Source of the DNA: an uncultured Oscillospiraceae bacterium
GTDB lineage: Bacteria; Bacillota; Clostridia; Oscillospirales; Oscillospiraceae
Assembly: GCA_944385305.1 (NCBI GenBank)
Contig: CALWWS010000149.1
Coordinates: 1 to 11,306 of the forward strand
Length of the DNA stretch: 11,306 nt
Direction of reading: 5' to 3'
Made by a program: the position numbers and the translations under genes. Shown here piece after piece: positions 1 through 6,662 of this stretch. Positions within the stretch are counted from its first letter, which is position 1; each line of letters starts with the position of its first letter. The notes under the pieces were generated by a model that had not been told where the DNA came from, did no database searches, and was given only the letters and a program-made list of their open reading frames with translations.

Positions 1-128
1 ACGGGATGCCCGCCGGCACCGACCTGCTGCGCCTCTATGTCCAGGCCACCGGCGCGCCGGTGGACACGGTGACCCCCTCCTTCGGGGGCAACTCTATCCC
101 CCTGGCCGACTTCCGGGACGGCTGGTAA
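1..128 (+). CDS. 3' end of an unrecognised protein (partial)
   Basis: The reading frame is open from the window edge, with codons starting at position 3, and ends at TAA 126-128. The visible C-terminal 41 residues begin GMPAGTDLLRLYVQ and end IPLADFRDGW. There is no cysteine cluster, membrane segment or motif that I recognise. Codon use is GC-rich like the rest of the window and a strong terminator follows 20 bp downstream, so this is very probably the true end of a gene. No function can be assigned from the fragment. The LysR gene that follows is on the opposite strand and convergent with it, so the two do not share an operon. Confidence 0.7.
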   Translation, partial: GMPAGTDLLRLYVQATGAPVDTVTPSFGGNSIPLADFRDGW

Positions 129-148
129 AGCAAGTTTTAAACTACAAA

Positions 149-190
149 CCCCCGCCCGGCCATCTCCATGGCCGGGCGGGGGTATTTTGT
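149..190. terminator. Rho-independent terminator between convergent genes
   Basis: There is a perfect 14-bp GC-rich stem: left arm 149-162, right arm 169-182, with the 6-nt loop tctcca. On the plus strand it is followed by tattttgt, a short U-rich tract. It lies between the stop of the upstream plus-strand gene (128) and the stop of the minus-strand LysR gene (196). On the minus strand the stem is followed by a T-containing stretch (ggtttgtagttt), so it probably serves both transcripts. Confidence 0.85.
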
Positions 191-195
191 CCTTA

Positions 196-1089
196 TCAGC
201 AAAAGTCCTGGGTCTTTCGCTGGCGCAGGAAGTCTAGCACAGGGCGCAGGCTGGGGCTGTTCTCCGCCTCCGCCCGGTAGCACAGGTAGATGGGGTACTC
301 CTCCTCCAGCCCCACCACCTCAATCTCCTTGAAGGCCCCGGTGCGCAGCTCCTTCTTCACCGAGCTCATGGGCACGAAGGACAGGCCGAACTCCCGGAAC
401 ACCGCCGTCTTCACCGACTCGGTGGAGTCCAGGCTCATCACCGGGTTCAGCCCCGCCATGGCGGGGCCCAGGGTCTGCTCCAGAGGCTTGCGCTCGTGGA
501 AGATGTCCTCCAGCAGGATGATGGGGTAGCCCATGGCCTCCTCCAGGGTCATCCGCGCCGGCACCTTCAGCCCCGCCGCCGCCGCCAGGATGAGCCGGTC
601 GCTGCCCACCTTCACATACCGGATGTCCGGGTAGGGGCCGGTGAGATTCACATAGCCCACGTCGCTGATGCCGTTGAGCAGGTTGTTCTCCACCGCGTTC
701 ACCGTGGAGAAGGTGAGGTCGAAGTAGTAGTCCTGAAAGGCGGGATTGCGCTTGAGGGCGAAGATCATGCAGGGCAGGGCGTAGGTGGCCAGGGTGAGGT
801 TGGAGTCCACCCGCACCACCTTCCGGTCGTCGTGGAGCTGGTCGGCCTCCTCCCGGGCCTGGTGGTAGAGCTTGATGATGGTGCGGGCGTAGCTCTCCAG
901 CACCGCCCCCGCCTCGGTCAGGCGCACCCCCTTGTTGGTGCGCAGCAGCAGCCGGTGGCCGAAGTCGTCCTCCAGGCGCTTGATCTGCTGGCTGAGGGCC
1001 GGCTGGGAGACGTACAGCTTGGCCGCCGCCCGGGAGATGTTCCCCTCGTCCGCGATGGCCAGAAACCACTCCAGGCCCTTGATGTCCAT
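196..1089 (-). CDS. LysR-family transcriptional regulator
   Basis: A 297-aa protein of typical LysR length. The N-terminus (MDIKGLEWFLAIADEGNISR) begins the winged helix-turn-helix, whose recognition part AAAKLYVSQPALSQQIKRLE covers about residues 20-39. It is followed by the usual linker helix and a two-lobed periplasmic-binding-protein-like effector domain (about residues 90-290). I chose the ATG at 1087-1089 because it is preceded by a purine-rich AGGAGAGGGGAGAGGG stretch and matches the standard LysR N-terminus. A longer in-frame extension to 1251 would run through the promoter and repeats and is unlikely. The gene is divergent from the respiratory operon starting at 1312, the classic LysR arrangement, so it most likely controls that operon and itself. 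The effector is unknown. The family call is very secure; the target is inferred from position. Confidence 0.95.
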   Translation of the reverse strand: MDIKGLEWFLAIADEGNISRAAAKLYVSQPALSQQIKRLEDDFGHRLLLRTNKGVRLTEAGAVLESYARTIIKLYHQAREEADQLHDDRKVVRVDSNLTLATYALPCMIFALKRNPAFQDYYFDLTFSTVNAVENNLLNGISDVGYVNLTGPYPDIRYVKVGSDRLILAAAAGLKVPARMTLEEAMGYPIILLEDIFHERKPLEQTLGPAMAGLNPVMSLDSTESVKTAVFREFGLSFVPMSSVKKELRTGAFKEIEVVGLEEEYPIYLCYRAEAENSPSLRPVLDFLRQRKTQDFC

Positions 1090-1122
1090 GTTCCCTCTCC
1101 CCTCTCCTTGTCTCTCACCGGC

Positions 1123-1131
1123 AGTATACCA
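1123..1131 (-). promoter_or_regulatory. Candidate extended -10 promoter of the LysR gene
   Basis: Read on the minus strand, positions 1131 down to 1123 give TGGTATACT, an extended -10 element (TGn followed by TATACT). No good -35 hexamer lies 16-18 nt upstream, which is usual for extended -10 promoters. The predicted start point near 1116 gives a leader of about 27 nt containing the purine-rich ribosome binding site. Confidence 0.5.
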
Positions 1132-1160
1132 CAAACCCGCCGCCGGGGATAGGGGTTTGT
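1131..1160. repeat. Inverted repeat ACAAACCC...GGGTTTGT upstream of the LysR promoter
   Basis: There are two perfect 8-bp arms, ACAAACCC (1131-1138) and GGGTTTGT (1153-1160), separated by 14 bp. The repeat directly abuts the LysR extended -10 element and covers where its -35 region would be. It could be an operator or a weak cruciform/hairpin. It does not match a binding consensus I know. Confidence 0.4.
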
Positions 1161-1186
1161 TATAAGCAGCCCTTATACCTATAAGG
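1161..1186. promoter_or_regulatory. Candidate LysR-type operator (ATAA-N7-TTAT box plus a third half-site)
   Basis: Positions 1161-1177 form the interrupted palindrome TATAAG-N5-CTTATA, which contains ATAA-N7-TTAT (1162-1176). That is the spacing of LysR-family boxes such as the one described for CcpC. A third half-site, TATAAGG (1180-1186), makes a second perfect dyad CCTTATA-CC-TATAAGG (1171-1186) sharing the middle arm. LysR proteins typically bind one strong palindrome plus a weaker adjacent half-site, so this layout fits the divergent regulator. It lies about 50 bp upstream of the predicted LysR start point. Binding by this particular regulator is inferred. Confidence 0.6.
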
Positions 1187-1196
1187 AAGTTCCATC

Positions 1197-1225
1197 GGGA
1201 AATGATGCAATTTCCCTTGCAAGGG
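1197..1225. repeat. Overlapping dyads GGGAAAT/ATTTCCC and CCCTTGCAAGGG
   Basis: GGGAAAT (1197-1203) pairs perfectly with ATTTCCC (1210-1216) across the 6-nt spacer gatgca. The CCC of that second arm is also the start of a 12-bp perfect palindrome, CCCTTGCAAGGG (1214-1225). The two symmetries share 3 bp. They sit upstream of, or within, the likely promoter of the respiratory operon and could be a second regulator's operator. The palindrome does not resemble FNR, Rex or CcpA sites. Confidence 0.4.
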
Positions 1226-1245
1226 GGAGGAAAATTAGGTAGTCT
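1218..1245 (+). promoter_or_regulatory. Possible promoter of the respiratory operon
   Basis: TTGCAA (1218-1223) could be a -35 element with TAGTCT (1240-1245) as -10 after a 16-nt spacer. An alternative -10 is TATTCT at 1259-1264 with a poor -35. Both are weak matches, as expected for an activator-dependent LysR-controlled promoter. The position between the operator and the first gene makes sense, but the exact elements are uncertain. Confidence 0.3.
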
Positions 1246-1311
1246 AAACATACAGGATTATTCTGCCTATTTTTGGCTTGTTTGTGTAGGTTGACCGAAG
1301 GGGGTGTGACT

Positions 1312-1719
1312 ATGGGCCGGGACGCCCGCTGCATGGCGCTGCTGGCCGAGGGGGAGGGACTGCTGAACCGGTTCGGCGCGGCATTACCGGATCCCGATAG
1401 CCACCGCCGCACCGCCCGCCGGGTACTGGAGCAGCTGGAGGGGGAGCGGGGCGTCTACCTGGCCGCCGCCTGCCAGTGCCTGCACATCGCCCGGCTGCTC
1501 CACAGGGAGGAGCGCCCCACCCCCCGGACAGTGCTGCTGGGGGACTACTTCCAAAGCCGGTTTACCGCCCTCCTCCTCCGGCTGGACGCCCCCTGGCTCC
1601 AGGACGCCTTCGCCCGCTTTCTGGCCGGGGACGCCGCCCGGGCGGCGGCGGGAGTGCCCTTTGACAGCGCCGCCTTTGCCGACCTGGCCGGCGACCTGGC
1701 CGGCCGGGTGACCCCGTGA
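1312..1719 (+). CDS. Small HepS-like protein (putative non-catalytic partner of polyprenyl diphosphate synthase)
   Basis: A 135-aa protein, starting at the ATG preceded by GAAGGGGGTG. A TTG 39 bp upstream in frame is less likely. The middle reads LHIARLLHREE (about 57-67) and then TVLLGDYFQSRFTALLL (about 73-89). This parallels the downstream synthase, where MHTASLLHDDVVD is followed by the helix CGDFLLARAMELL. The catalytic DDxxD aspartates are absent here (LLHRE replaces LLHDD). HepS, component I of two-subunit heptaprenyl diphosphate synthases, is likewise a non-catalytic partner and has a similar conserved 'GD' helix. HepS is usually longer (around 250 aa), so this would be a minimal version. 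Its stop overlaps the GTG start of the synthase gene, implying coupled production. I infer it is a subunit controlling chain length or stability; the assignment is moderate. Confidence 0.45.
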   Translation: MGRDARCMALLAEGEGLLNRFGAALPDPDSHRRTARRVLEQLEGERGVYLAAACQCLHIARLLHREERPTPRTVLLGDYFQSRFTALLLRLDAPWLQDAFARFLAGDAARAAAGVPFDSAAFADLAGDLAGRVTP

Positions 1720-2726
1720 GGGGGGGCGCGGCGGTGCTGGCTCCCCCCGCCGCCCGGGAGCAGGCCGCGGCCGTGGAGCGGCTGGAGATGTACTTATCCC
1801 GCCTGTGCGGGGGCAGCACCCCGGAAATTTCCCAGCAGACCCGGCGGGTCATCCTGGCCGGAGGCAAGCGGCTGCGCCCCCGGCTGGCCTGGCTGTGCGG
1901 CCGGATGGGGGGCGCGTCCACCGACGAGCTGCTCCCCCTGATGGCCATTCTGGAGCTGATGCACACCGCCTCTCTCCTCCACGACGACGTGGTGGACGGG
2001 GCGGCGGAGCGCCGGGGGGCGCCCACGGTACAGATGCTGCTGGGGGAGCGGGCCGCCGTGCAGTGCGGCGACTTCCTCCTGGCCCGGGCCATGGAGCTGC
2101 TGGGCGCCTACCAGGGCACCGGCGTTGGCCCCCTGATTGCCGATACCTTTACCGCCATGTGCCGTGGGGAGCTGGAGCAGCTGGCGGCGGCGGAGCGCCC
2201 GGCGGGGCAGACCCTGGCGGGCTATTACCGGCGGATGAAGGCCAAGACCGCCCGCCTCATCCGCACCTGCTGTCAGGCCGGGGCCATGGCCGCCGGGCTG
2301 GAGGGGGAGACGGTGGAGGCCCTGGGCCGGTACGGGCTGCACCTGGGCCTGGCCTTCCAGCTGCGGGACGACCTGCTGGACTTCGCCTCCCCCGCCCACA
2401 CGGGCAAGCCCCGGGGACAGGATCTCCGCCGGGGGCTGCATACCCTCCCCGTCCTCTACGCCCGGGCCCATGACCGGGCGCTGGCGGCCCACCTGGCCCG
2501 CCCCGTCCGGGGACGGGAGGAGCTGGACGGGCTGCTGGAGCGGGTGTGCCGCAGCGGCGGACTGACCGTTGCCCAGCGGGCGGTGGAGAAGAGCGCTTCC
2601 GCCGCCCTGGCCGCCCTGGCCCCCCTGGCCCGCTTTCCCCAGACCCCCACTCTCATGGAGTACGCCCATATTCTTGCCCGCCCTCTTCCGGCGGCACTTT
2701 TTCAAACGGAAGACGCCACAGTATGA
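1716..2726 (+). CDS. Polyprenyl diphosphate synthase (long-chain, trans)
   Basis: A 336-aa class I trans-prenyltransferase that condenses isopentenyl diphosphate units onto an allylic diphosphate, probably making the side chain of (demethyl)menaquinone. Visible motifs are GGKRLRP (49-55), the first Asp-rich motif DDVVD (90-94), the second motif DDLLD (218-222) and the following GKPRGQD...G...TLP block (230-245). The residues 4 and 5 positions before the first Asp motif are Ser and Ala; small residues there are characteristic of long-chain enzymes (C30 and above). The GTG start overlaps the preceding TGA (GTGA), so it is translationally coupled to the HepS-like gene. The stop overlaps the ATG of the dehydrogenase gene (ATGA). 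Family certain. The exact chain length is unknown. The quinone role is inferred from the adjacent respiratory genes. Confidence 0.93.
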   Translation: MRGGAAVLAPPAAREQAAAVERLEMYLSRLCGGSTPEISQQTRRVILAGGKRLRPRLAWLCGRMGGASTDELLPLMAILELMHTASLLHDDVVDGAAERRGAPTVQMLLGERAAVQCGDFLLARAMELLGAYQGTGVGPLIADTFTAMCRGELEQLAAAERPAGQTLAGYYRRMKAKTARLIRTCCQAGAMAAGLEGETVEALGRYGLHLGLAFQLRDDLLDFASPAHTGKPRGQDLRRGLHTLPVLYARAHDRALAAHLARPVRGREELDGLLERVCRSGGLTVAQRAVEKSASAALAALAPLARFPQTPTLMEYAHILARPLPAALFQTEDATV

Positions 2727-4009
2727 ATCACATTGTCATTGTGGGCGCCGGATACGCCGGCGTCCATGCGGCCAAAACCCTGGAAAAGCGGCTCAGGGGC
2801 CGCCGGGACGTGGCCGTCACCCTGGTCAACCGGGACCGCTTCCACGTACTTATGACCTCCCTGCACGAGATCGCCGGGGGCCGGGTGGACAAGCAGGCGG
2901 TACGCATCCCCCTCCACGACCTGTTTGCCTCGGGGATCGTGCGTCTGGTGACCGACACGGTGGAGGAGGTGGACTACCAGGGCAAGACCCTCCGCCTGGC
3001 CAGCCATCCCCCCATCTCCTTCGACTACCTGATCCTGGCCACCGGCAGCCGCCCCAACTACTTCGGCATTGAGGGGGCGGCGGAGCACGCCATGCCCCTG
3101 TGGTCCCTGGCCGACGCTCTGGCGGTGCGCCGGATGGTGTCCGGCCGGTTTGAGCAGGCCGCCCAGTGCGCCGACCCCGCCCGGCGGCGGGAGTTGCTCT
3201 CCTTCCTGGTGGCAGGAGGCGGCTTCACCGGGGCGGAGCTGGCCGGCGAGCTGGCCCGCTGGTGCCCCAGGCTCTGCGCCCACTACGGGCTGGACCGGGG
3301 GGAGGTCTCCCTCACCCTTATCGAGGCCATGTCCGCCATCCTGCCCAACCTGGGCCCCCAGGCGGGGAGCCAGGCGGCGGCCAAGCTGGAGCGGATGGGG
3401 GTGAAGGTGCTCACAGGGGCCAAGATCGTGAAGGTGGAGGAGAACGCCGCCTGCCTGGCCGACGGCGCCCGCCTGCCCGGCCGCCTTGTCTGGACGGCGG
3501 GCATTGAGGGCAATCCGGTGAACGCCGGGCCCCTTCCTCTCAACAACCGGGGCCGCTTCCAGGTGGACGGCTGCATGTGTGCCGGCGGCTGCGTCTTTGC
3601 CGCCGGGGACGCCCAGACCTATGTGGAAAATGGCAAGCCCCTGCCCCAGATGGTGGAGGCCGCCGAGCAGACCGGCGCGGCGGCGGCGCTGAACGTGCTC
3701 CACGCCATCGACAAGGGAGCCCAGACCCCCCTGCGCACCCATCTCCACGGCTGCGTGGTCTCCCTGGGCAACAGGGACGGGGTGGCCCGGGTGATGGGCA
3801 TGAAGCTCTCCGGCTGGCCCGCCTCCATGATGAAGCACCTGATCAACGTGCGCTACTTCCTCCAGCTGGGGGATTTGGAGATGGTCTTTACCTACTTCCG
3901 CCACGAGTTCCGCACCCCCACCTATTCCATTCCCGAACCCCAGTATACTTTGACAGAAAGGACGGGATGTTCCCATGAGCAGGCAGGCGTACCGCAGCAC
4001 GCTCTCTGA
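2723..4009 (+). CDS. NDH-2-type NAD(P)H:quinone oxidoreductase (FAD-dependent)
   Basis: A 428-aa two-dinucleotide-binding-domain flavoprotein, usual NDH-2 length. The FAD-binding Rossmann motif GAGYAG lies at 8-13, ATGSRPNYF at about 106-114, and the NAD(P)H-binding motif VAGGGFTGAEL at 163-173. VWTAGIEGNP (256-265) and FAAGD (292-296) followed by LPQMVEAAEQTG (307-318) are the conserved C-terminal FAD/quinone-site region of NDH-2 enzymes. Known members are non-proton-pumping peripheral membrane proteins passing electrons from NADH to quinone. There is no transmembrane helix; the C-terminal region (about 365-395) contains hydrophobic/amphipathic stretches that could bind the membrane. It starts within the synthase stop (ATGA) and its last 35 bp overlap the molybdoenzyme gene. 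The sequence features fit NDH-2 better than sulfide:quinone reductase, but substrate is unproven. Confidence 0.85.
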   Translation: MNHIVIVGAGYAGVHAAKTLEKRLRGRRDVAVTLVNRDRFHVLMTSLHEIAGGRVDKQAVRIPLHDLFASGIVRLVTDTVEEVDYQGKTLRLASHPPISFDYLILATGSRPNYFGIEGAAEHAMPLWSLADALAVRRMVSGRFEQAAQCADPARRRELLSFLVAGGGFTGAELAGELARWCPRLCAHYGLDRGEVSLTLIEAMSAILPNLGPQAGSQAAAKLERMGVKVLTGAKIVKVEENAACLADGARLPGRLVWTAGIEGNPVNAGPLPLNNRGRFQVDGCMCAGGCVFAAGDAQTYVENGKPLPQMVEAAEQTGAAAALNVLHAIDKGAQTPLRTHLHGCVVSLGNRDGVARVMGMKLSGWPASMMKHLINVRYFLQLGDLEMVFTYFRHEFRTPTYSIPEPQYTLTERTGCSHEQAGVPQHAL

Positions 4010-6662
4010 GAGCGCGGGCACCATCCACACCCTGGAGTCCATGACCTCCCGCTGGGAGCGCATTGATCCCAGCGACGAGGGCAAGACCCAGGTGCTCCAC
4101 GGCATTTGCCGCATGTGCATGCAGGGGGACTGCGCCACCAAAATCACCCTGGAGGACGGCATCGTCACCCGGGTGGAGGGGGCGGGCACCGATATCCCCC
4201 CCAACTACGGCAACCTCTGCCCCCGGGGCAACTCCGCCGCCATGAACCTCTACAACCCCTACCGGGTGAAGGCCCCCCTCATCCGCACCAACCCGGAGAA
4301 GGGGCTGGACGTGGATCCCAAGTGGAAGGAGGTCACCTGGGAGGAGGCCCTGGACTACACCGCCAAAAAGCTCAAGGAGGTGCGGGACGAGGATCCCCGG
4401 GGCCTTGCCATCTGCGAGGGCTGGGGCAACCGGGAGACCATTGTGCGGGTGCCCTTCAAAATCGCCTACGGCACCCCCAACGAGATCGGCGCCCACGGCT
4501 CCTTCTGCACGGTGCACTACGGCACCGGCCTCATCCACGGCAACTTCCCCGTCTCCGTGGTGGATCTGGAGCACTGCGAGTACCACATCACCCTGGGGCG
4601 CACCATCGGCCCCAACTTCGCCACCGTACCCGGCACCCGCAAGCTCTCCCAGGCCCTGGAGCGGGGGATGAAGCTGGTGGTGGTGGACCCCCGCTCCTCC
4701 CACGAGGCGGCCAAGGGGGAGTGGGTGCCCATCAAGCCGGGCACCGACCTGGCCTTCCTGCTGGCCATGGCCCACTCCATCCTCTTCGAGGTGGGCCGCT
4801 ACGACGTGTGGTTTTTGAAAAACCGCACCAACGCCCCCTACCTCATCACCCCCGGCGGGGACTACCTGCGGGACGAGGCCACGGGCAAGCCCATGATGTG
4901 GGATCTCTCCGACAGCACCCCCAAGCCCTTTGACGCCTCCTTCGGCGATCTGGCCCTGGAGGGCAGCTTCGAGTGGAAGGGGCAGACCTGCTCCACCGGC
5001 TTTACCAAGATCAAGGAGGGCTTCAAGGAGTACACCCCCGAGTGGGCGGAGAAGATCTCCACCGTGCCCGCCGCCACCACCCGGCGCATTGCCCGGGAGT
5101 TCATCGACCACGCCCGCATCGGCAGCACCATTGAGATTGACGGCTTCACCTTCCCCTTCCGCCCCGTCTCCCTCAACTGCGAGCGCAACGTGATGAACCA
5201 CAAGGGGGGCACCCACGCCGACCTGGTGGGCAAGATCATCAACATGCTGGCCGGGGCCATCGAGGTGCCCGGCGGCTGCCTGGGCTGCGGCTACCGGGGG
5301 GGCGCGGCCATCGCCCCCAGCCCGGACGGCACCATGTTTCCCGGCTACGAGTCCCACGACCGGCCCTTTGTCTTCCCCCCCGACCTCACCATGCAGAGCT
5401 TCTACCCCAACAGCCACACCACCCCCCACCTCACCGCCGCCGCCCTGCGCAATCCGGAGGAGTACCACCTGGAGTACCAGCTCAAGGCGTGGCTCAACCT
5501 GGGGGGCAACCTCATCCGCTTCAACGCCGAGCCGGAGCAGTACATCGAGATGATGCGCAAGGTGCCCTTCAGCGTGTCCATCGCCTACCAGATGGATGAG
5601 CCCACCTTCCTCTCCGACGTGGTGCTCCCCGAGCACTGCTTCATGGAGCGGGAGCGGCTGGCTCCCTTCTGGCCCCAGCACCAGGCCACCTCCGACGAGG
5701 TGTCGGGGCTGCAGATGCTCCAGTACCGCCAGCCGGTGAAGCCCCTGTACAACACCATGCACGTGGACGACATCCTCATGGAGCTGGCCGAGCGCATCGG
5801 CATCCTCCGGGGTGAGGGCGGCGTGTACGACATCATGAACCACGACGTGGACTACATCATCAAGGAGGACGGCCTCAACCTGCGGGAGCCCTACCTGCTG
5901 GACATCAACACCAAACACACCCGCCAGGAGATCTACGAAAAGCAGGTGCTCAGCTGGAAGTACAACCAGGGGGAGACCTTCGCCGATGTGCAGCGGGAGG
6001 GCCACCTGGTGAAGTGGCAGCCCAAGAAGACCCACTACACCTACTATTACTACCCGGACAACCAGACCCGCCACGAGTTCTACATCATGAACCTCAAGCA
6101 CACCGCCGACCGGCTGCGGGCCAACCTGGAAAAGCACGGGGTGAAGTTCCCCGGCGTGGCCGACCAGGAGCGGGACGTGTTCCGGTTCTACAACCCGGTG
6201 CCCTTCTGGACGGGCAGCCCGGAGCTGGACGACATCCCCCCGGAGTACGATCTCTGGGCCATGAACTGGAAGTCCCCCTACTTCTCCTCCGACGTGGGCG
6301 GCTGCATCGGCAACCCCTGGCTGGCGGAGGTCTACAAGAAGGACCCCTGGGAGGCGGTCATCTGCCTCAACGCCGCCACCGCCGCCCGCAAGGGCCTCAA
6401 GGACGGGGACTGGGTGAAGGTCTCCTCCCGGTACGGCAGCGTGGAGGGCCAGGTGCGCACCTCCCAGCTCTTCCACCCCGACGCGGTGGGCATTTCCGGC
6501 GGCTACGGCCTGGGCAGCCTGCACTCCAATCCCCTCTACCGCCGGGGCCCCCTGTTCAACCAGCTCATCACCTCCCGGGAGGACACGCTGGATCCCATCA
6601 GCGGCGGCATTGAGCTGGCCCCCTGCGTGAAAATTGAAAAGAAGGAGGGTGGGCGCGCATGA
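3975..6662 (+). CDS. Molybdopterin (bis-MGD) oxidoreductase, catalytic subunit, substrate unknown
   Basis: An 895-aa DMSO-reductase-superfamily protein. The N-terminal [4Fe-4S] domain has C45, C48, C53 and C82 (CRMCMQGDC, then LCPRGN); the Cys-x4-Cys spacing between the second and third is slightly unusual. The molybdopterin core follows (about 100-600). C178 in GSFCTVHYG is the likely Mo ligand by position. The C-terminal dinucleotide-binding domain is at about 760-890 (LNAATAARKGLKDGDWVKV). The stretch YNPYRVKAPLIRTNPEKG resembles, from memory, anaerobe-specific reductases of the polysulfide/thiosulfate reductase and catechol-dehydroxylase-like groups. No twin-arginine signal or hydrophobic leader precedes the Fe-S domain, so the enzyme should be cytoplasmic. 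The chosen ATG has AAAGGA 12 nt upstream; ATG 4041 is an alternative that avoids the overlap. It forms a complex with the next two gene products. Family certain; substrate not determinable. Confidence 0.93.
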   Translation: MSRQAYRSTLSESAGTIHTLESMTSRWERIDPSDEGKTQVLHGICRMCMQGDCATKITLEDGIVTRVEGAGTDIPPNYGNLCPRGNSAAMNLYNPYRVKAPLIRTNPEKGLDVDPKWKEVTWEEALDYTAKKLKEVRDEDPRGLAICEGWGNRETIVRVPFKIAYGTPNEIGAHGSFCTVHYGTGLIHGNFPVSVVDLEHCEYHITLGRTIGPNFATVPGTRKLSQALERGMKLVVVDPRSSHEAAKGEWVPIKPGTDLAFLLAMAHSILFEVGRYDVWFLKNRTNAPYLITPGGDYLRDEATGKPMMWDLSDSTPKPFDASFGDLALEGSFEWKGQTCSTGFTKIKEGFKEYTPEWAEKISTVPAATTRRIAREFIDHARIGSTIEIDGFTFPFRPVSLNCERNVMNHKGGTHADLVGKIINMLAGAIEVPGGCLGCGYRGGAAIAPSPDGTMFPGYESHDRPFVFPPDLTMQSFYPNSHTTPHLTAAALRNPEEYHLEYQLKAWLNLGGNLIRFNAEPEQYIEMMRKVPFSVSIAYQMDEPTFLSDVVLPEHCFMERERLAPFWPQHQATSDEVSGLQMLQYRQPVKPLYNTMHVDDILMELAERIGILRGEGGVYDIMNHDVDYIIKEDGLNLREPYLLDINTKHTRQEIYEKQVLSWKYNQGETFADVQREGHLVKWQPKKTHYTYYYYPDNQTRHEFYIMNLKHTADRLRANLEKHGVKFPGVADQERDVFRFYNPVPFWTGSPELDDIPPEYDLWAMNWKSPYFSSDVGGCIGNPWLAEVYKKDPWEAVICLNAATAARKGLKDGDWVKVSSRYGSVEGQVRTSQLFHPDAVGISGGYGLGSLHSNPLYRRGPLFNQLITSREDTLDPISGGIELAPCVKIEKKEGGRA

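Noticed and set aside
1090..1251. N-terminal extension of the LysR gene up to 1251
   Set aside because: It would put 54 non-conserved residues before the canonical LysR N-terminus and run through the promoter and operator repeats. The ATG at 1089 has a good ribosome binding site.
1250..1311. A molybdenum-cofactor or other riboswitch in the operon leader
   Set aside because: The leader from the likely start point to the ATG is only about 60 nt and shows no extended conserved-looking fold. The symmetries lie upstream and look like DNA operators.
3944..3955. TATACT directly followed by TTGACA near the end of the NDH-2 gene, as a possible internal promoter for the reductase genes
   Set aside because: The two hexamers are in the wrong order. 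There is no -35 about 17 nt upstream of TATACT and no -10 about 17 nt downstream of TTGACA. It codes for conserved-looking protein.
2723..4009. Sulfide:quinone reductase or CoA-disulfide reductase as the identity of the flavoprotein
   Set aside because: The VWTAGIEGNP segment and LPQMVEAAEQTG region are NDH-2-like, and the redox cysteine pattern of the alternatives is not evident.
2702..4204. Long minus-strand open frame opposite the NDH-2 gene
   Set aside because: Same cause: compositional shadow of a clearly recognisable flavoprotein gene.
3888..6524. A very long open frame (878 codons) on the minus strand, antisense to the molybdoenzyme gene
   Set aside because: It is a by-product of the GC-rich third codon positions of the real plus-strand gene. 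Its translation is low-complexity (rich in G, V, H, L), with no recognisable domain, while the plus-strand frame has clear motifs throughout.
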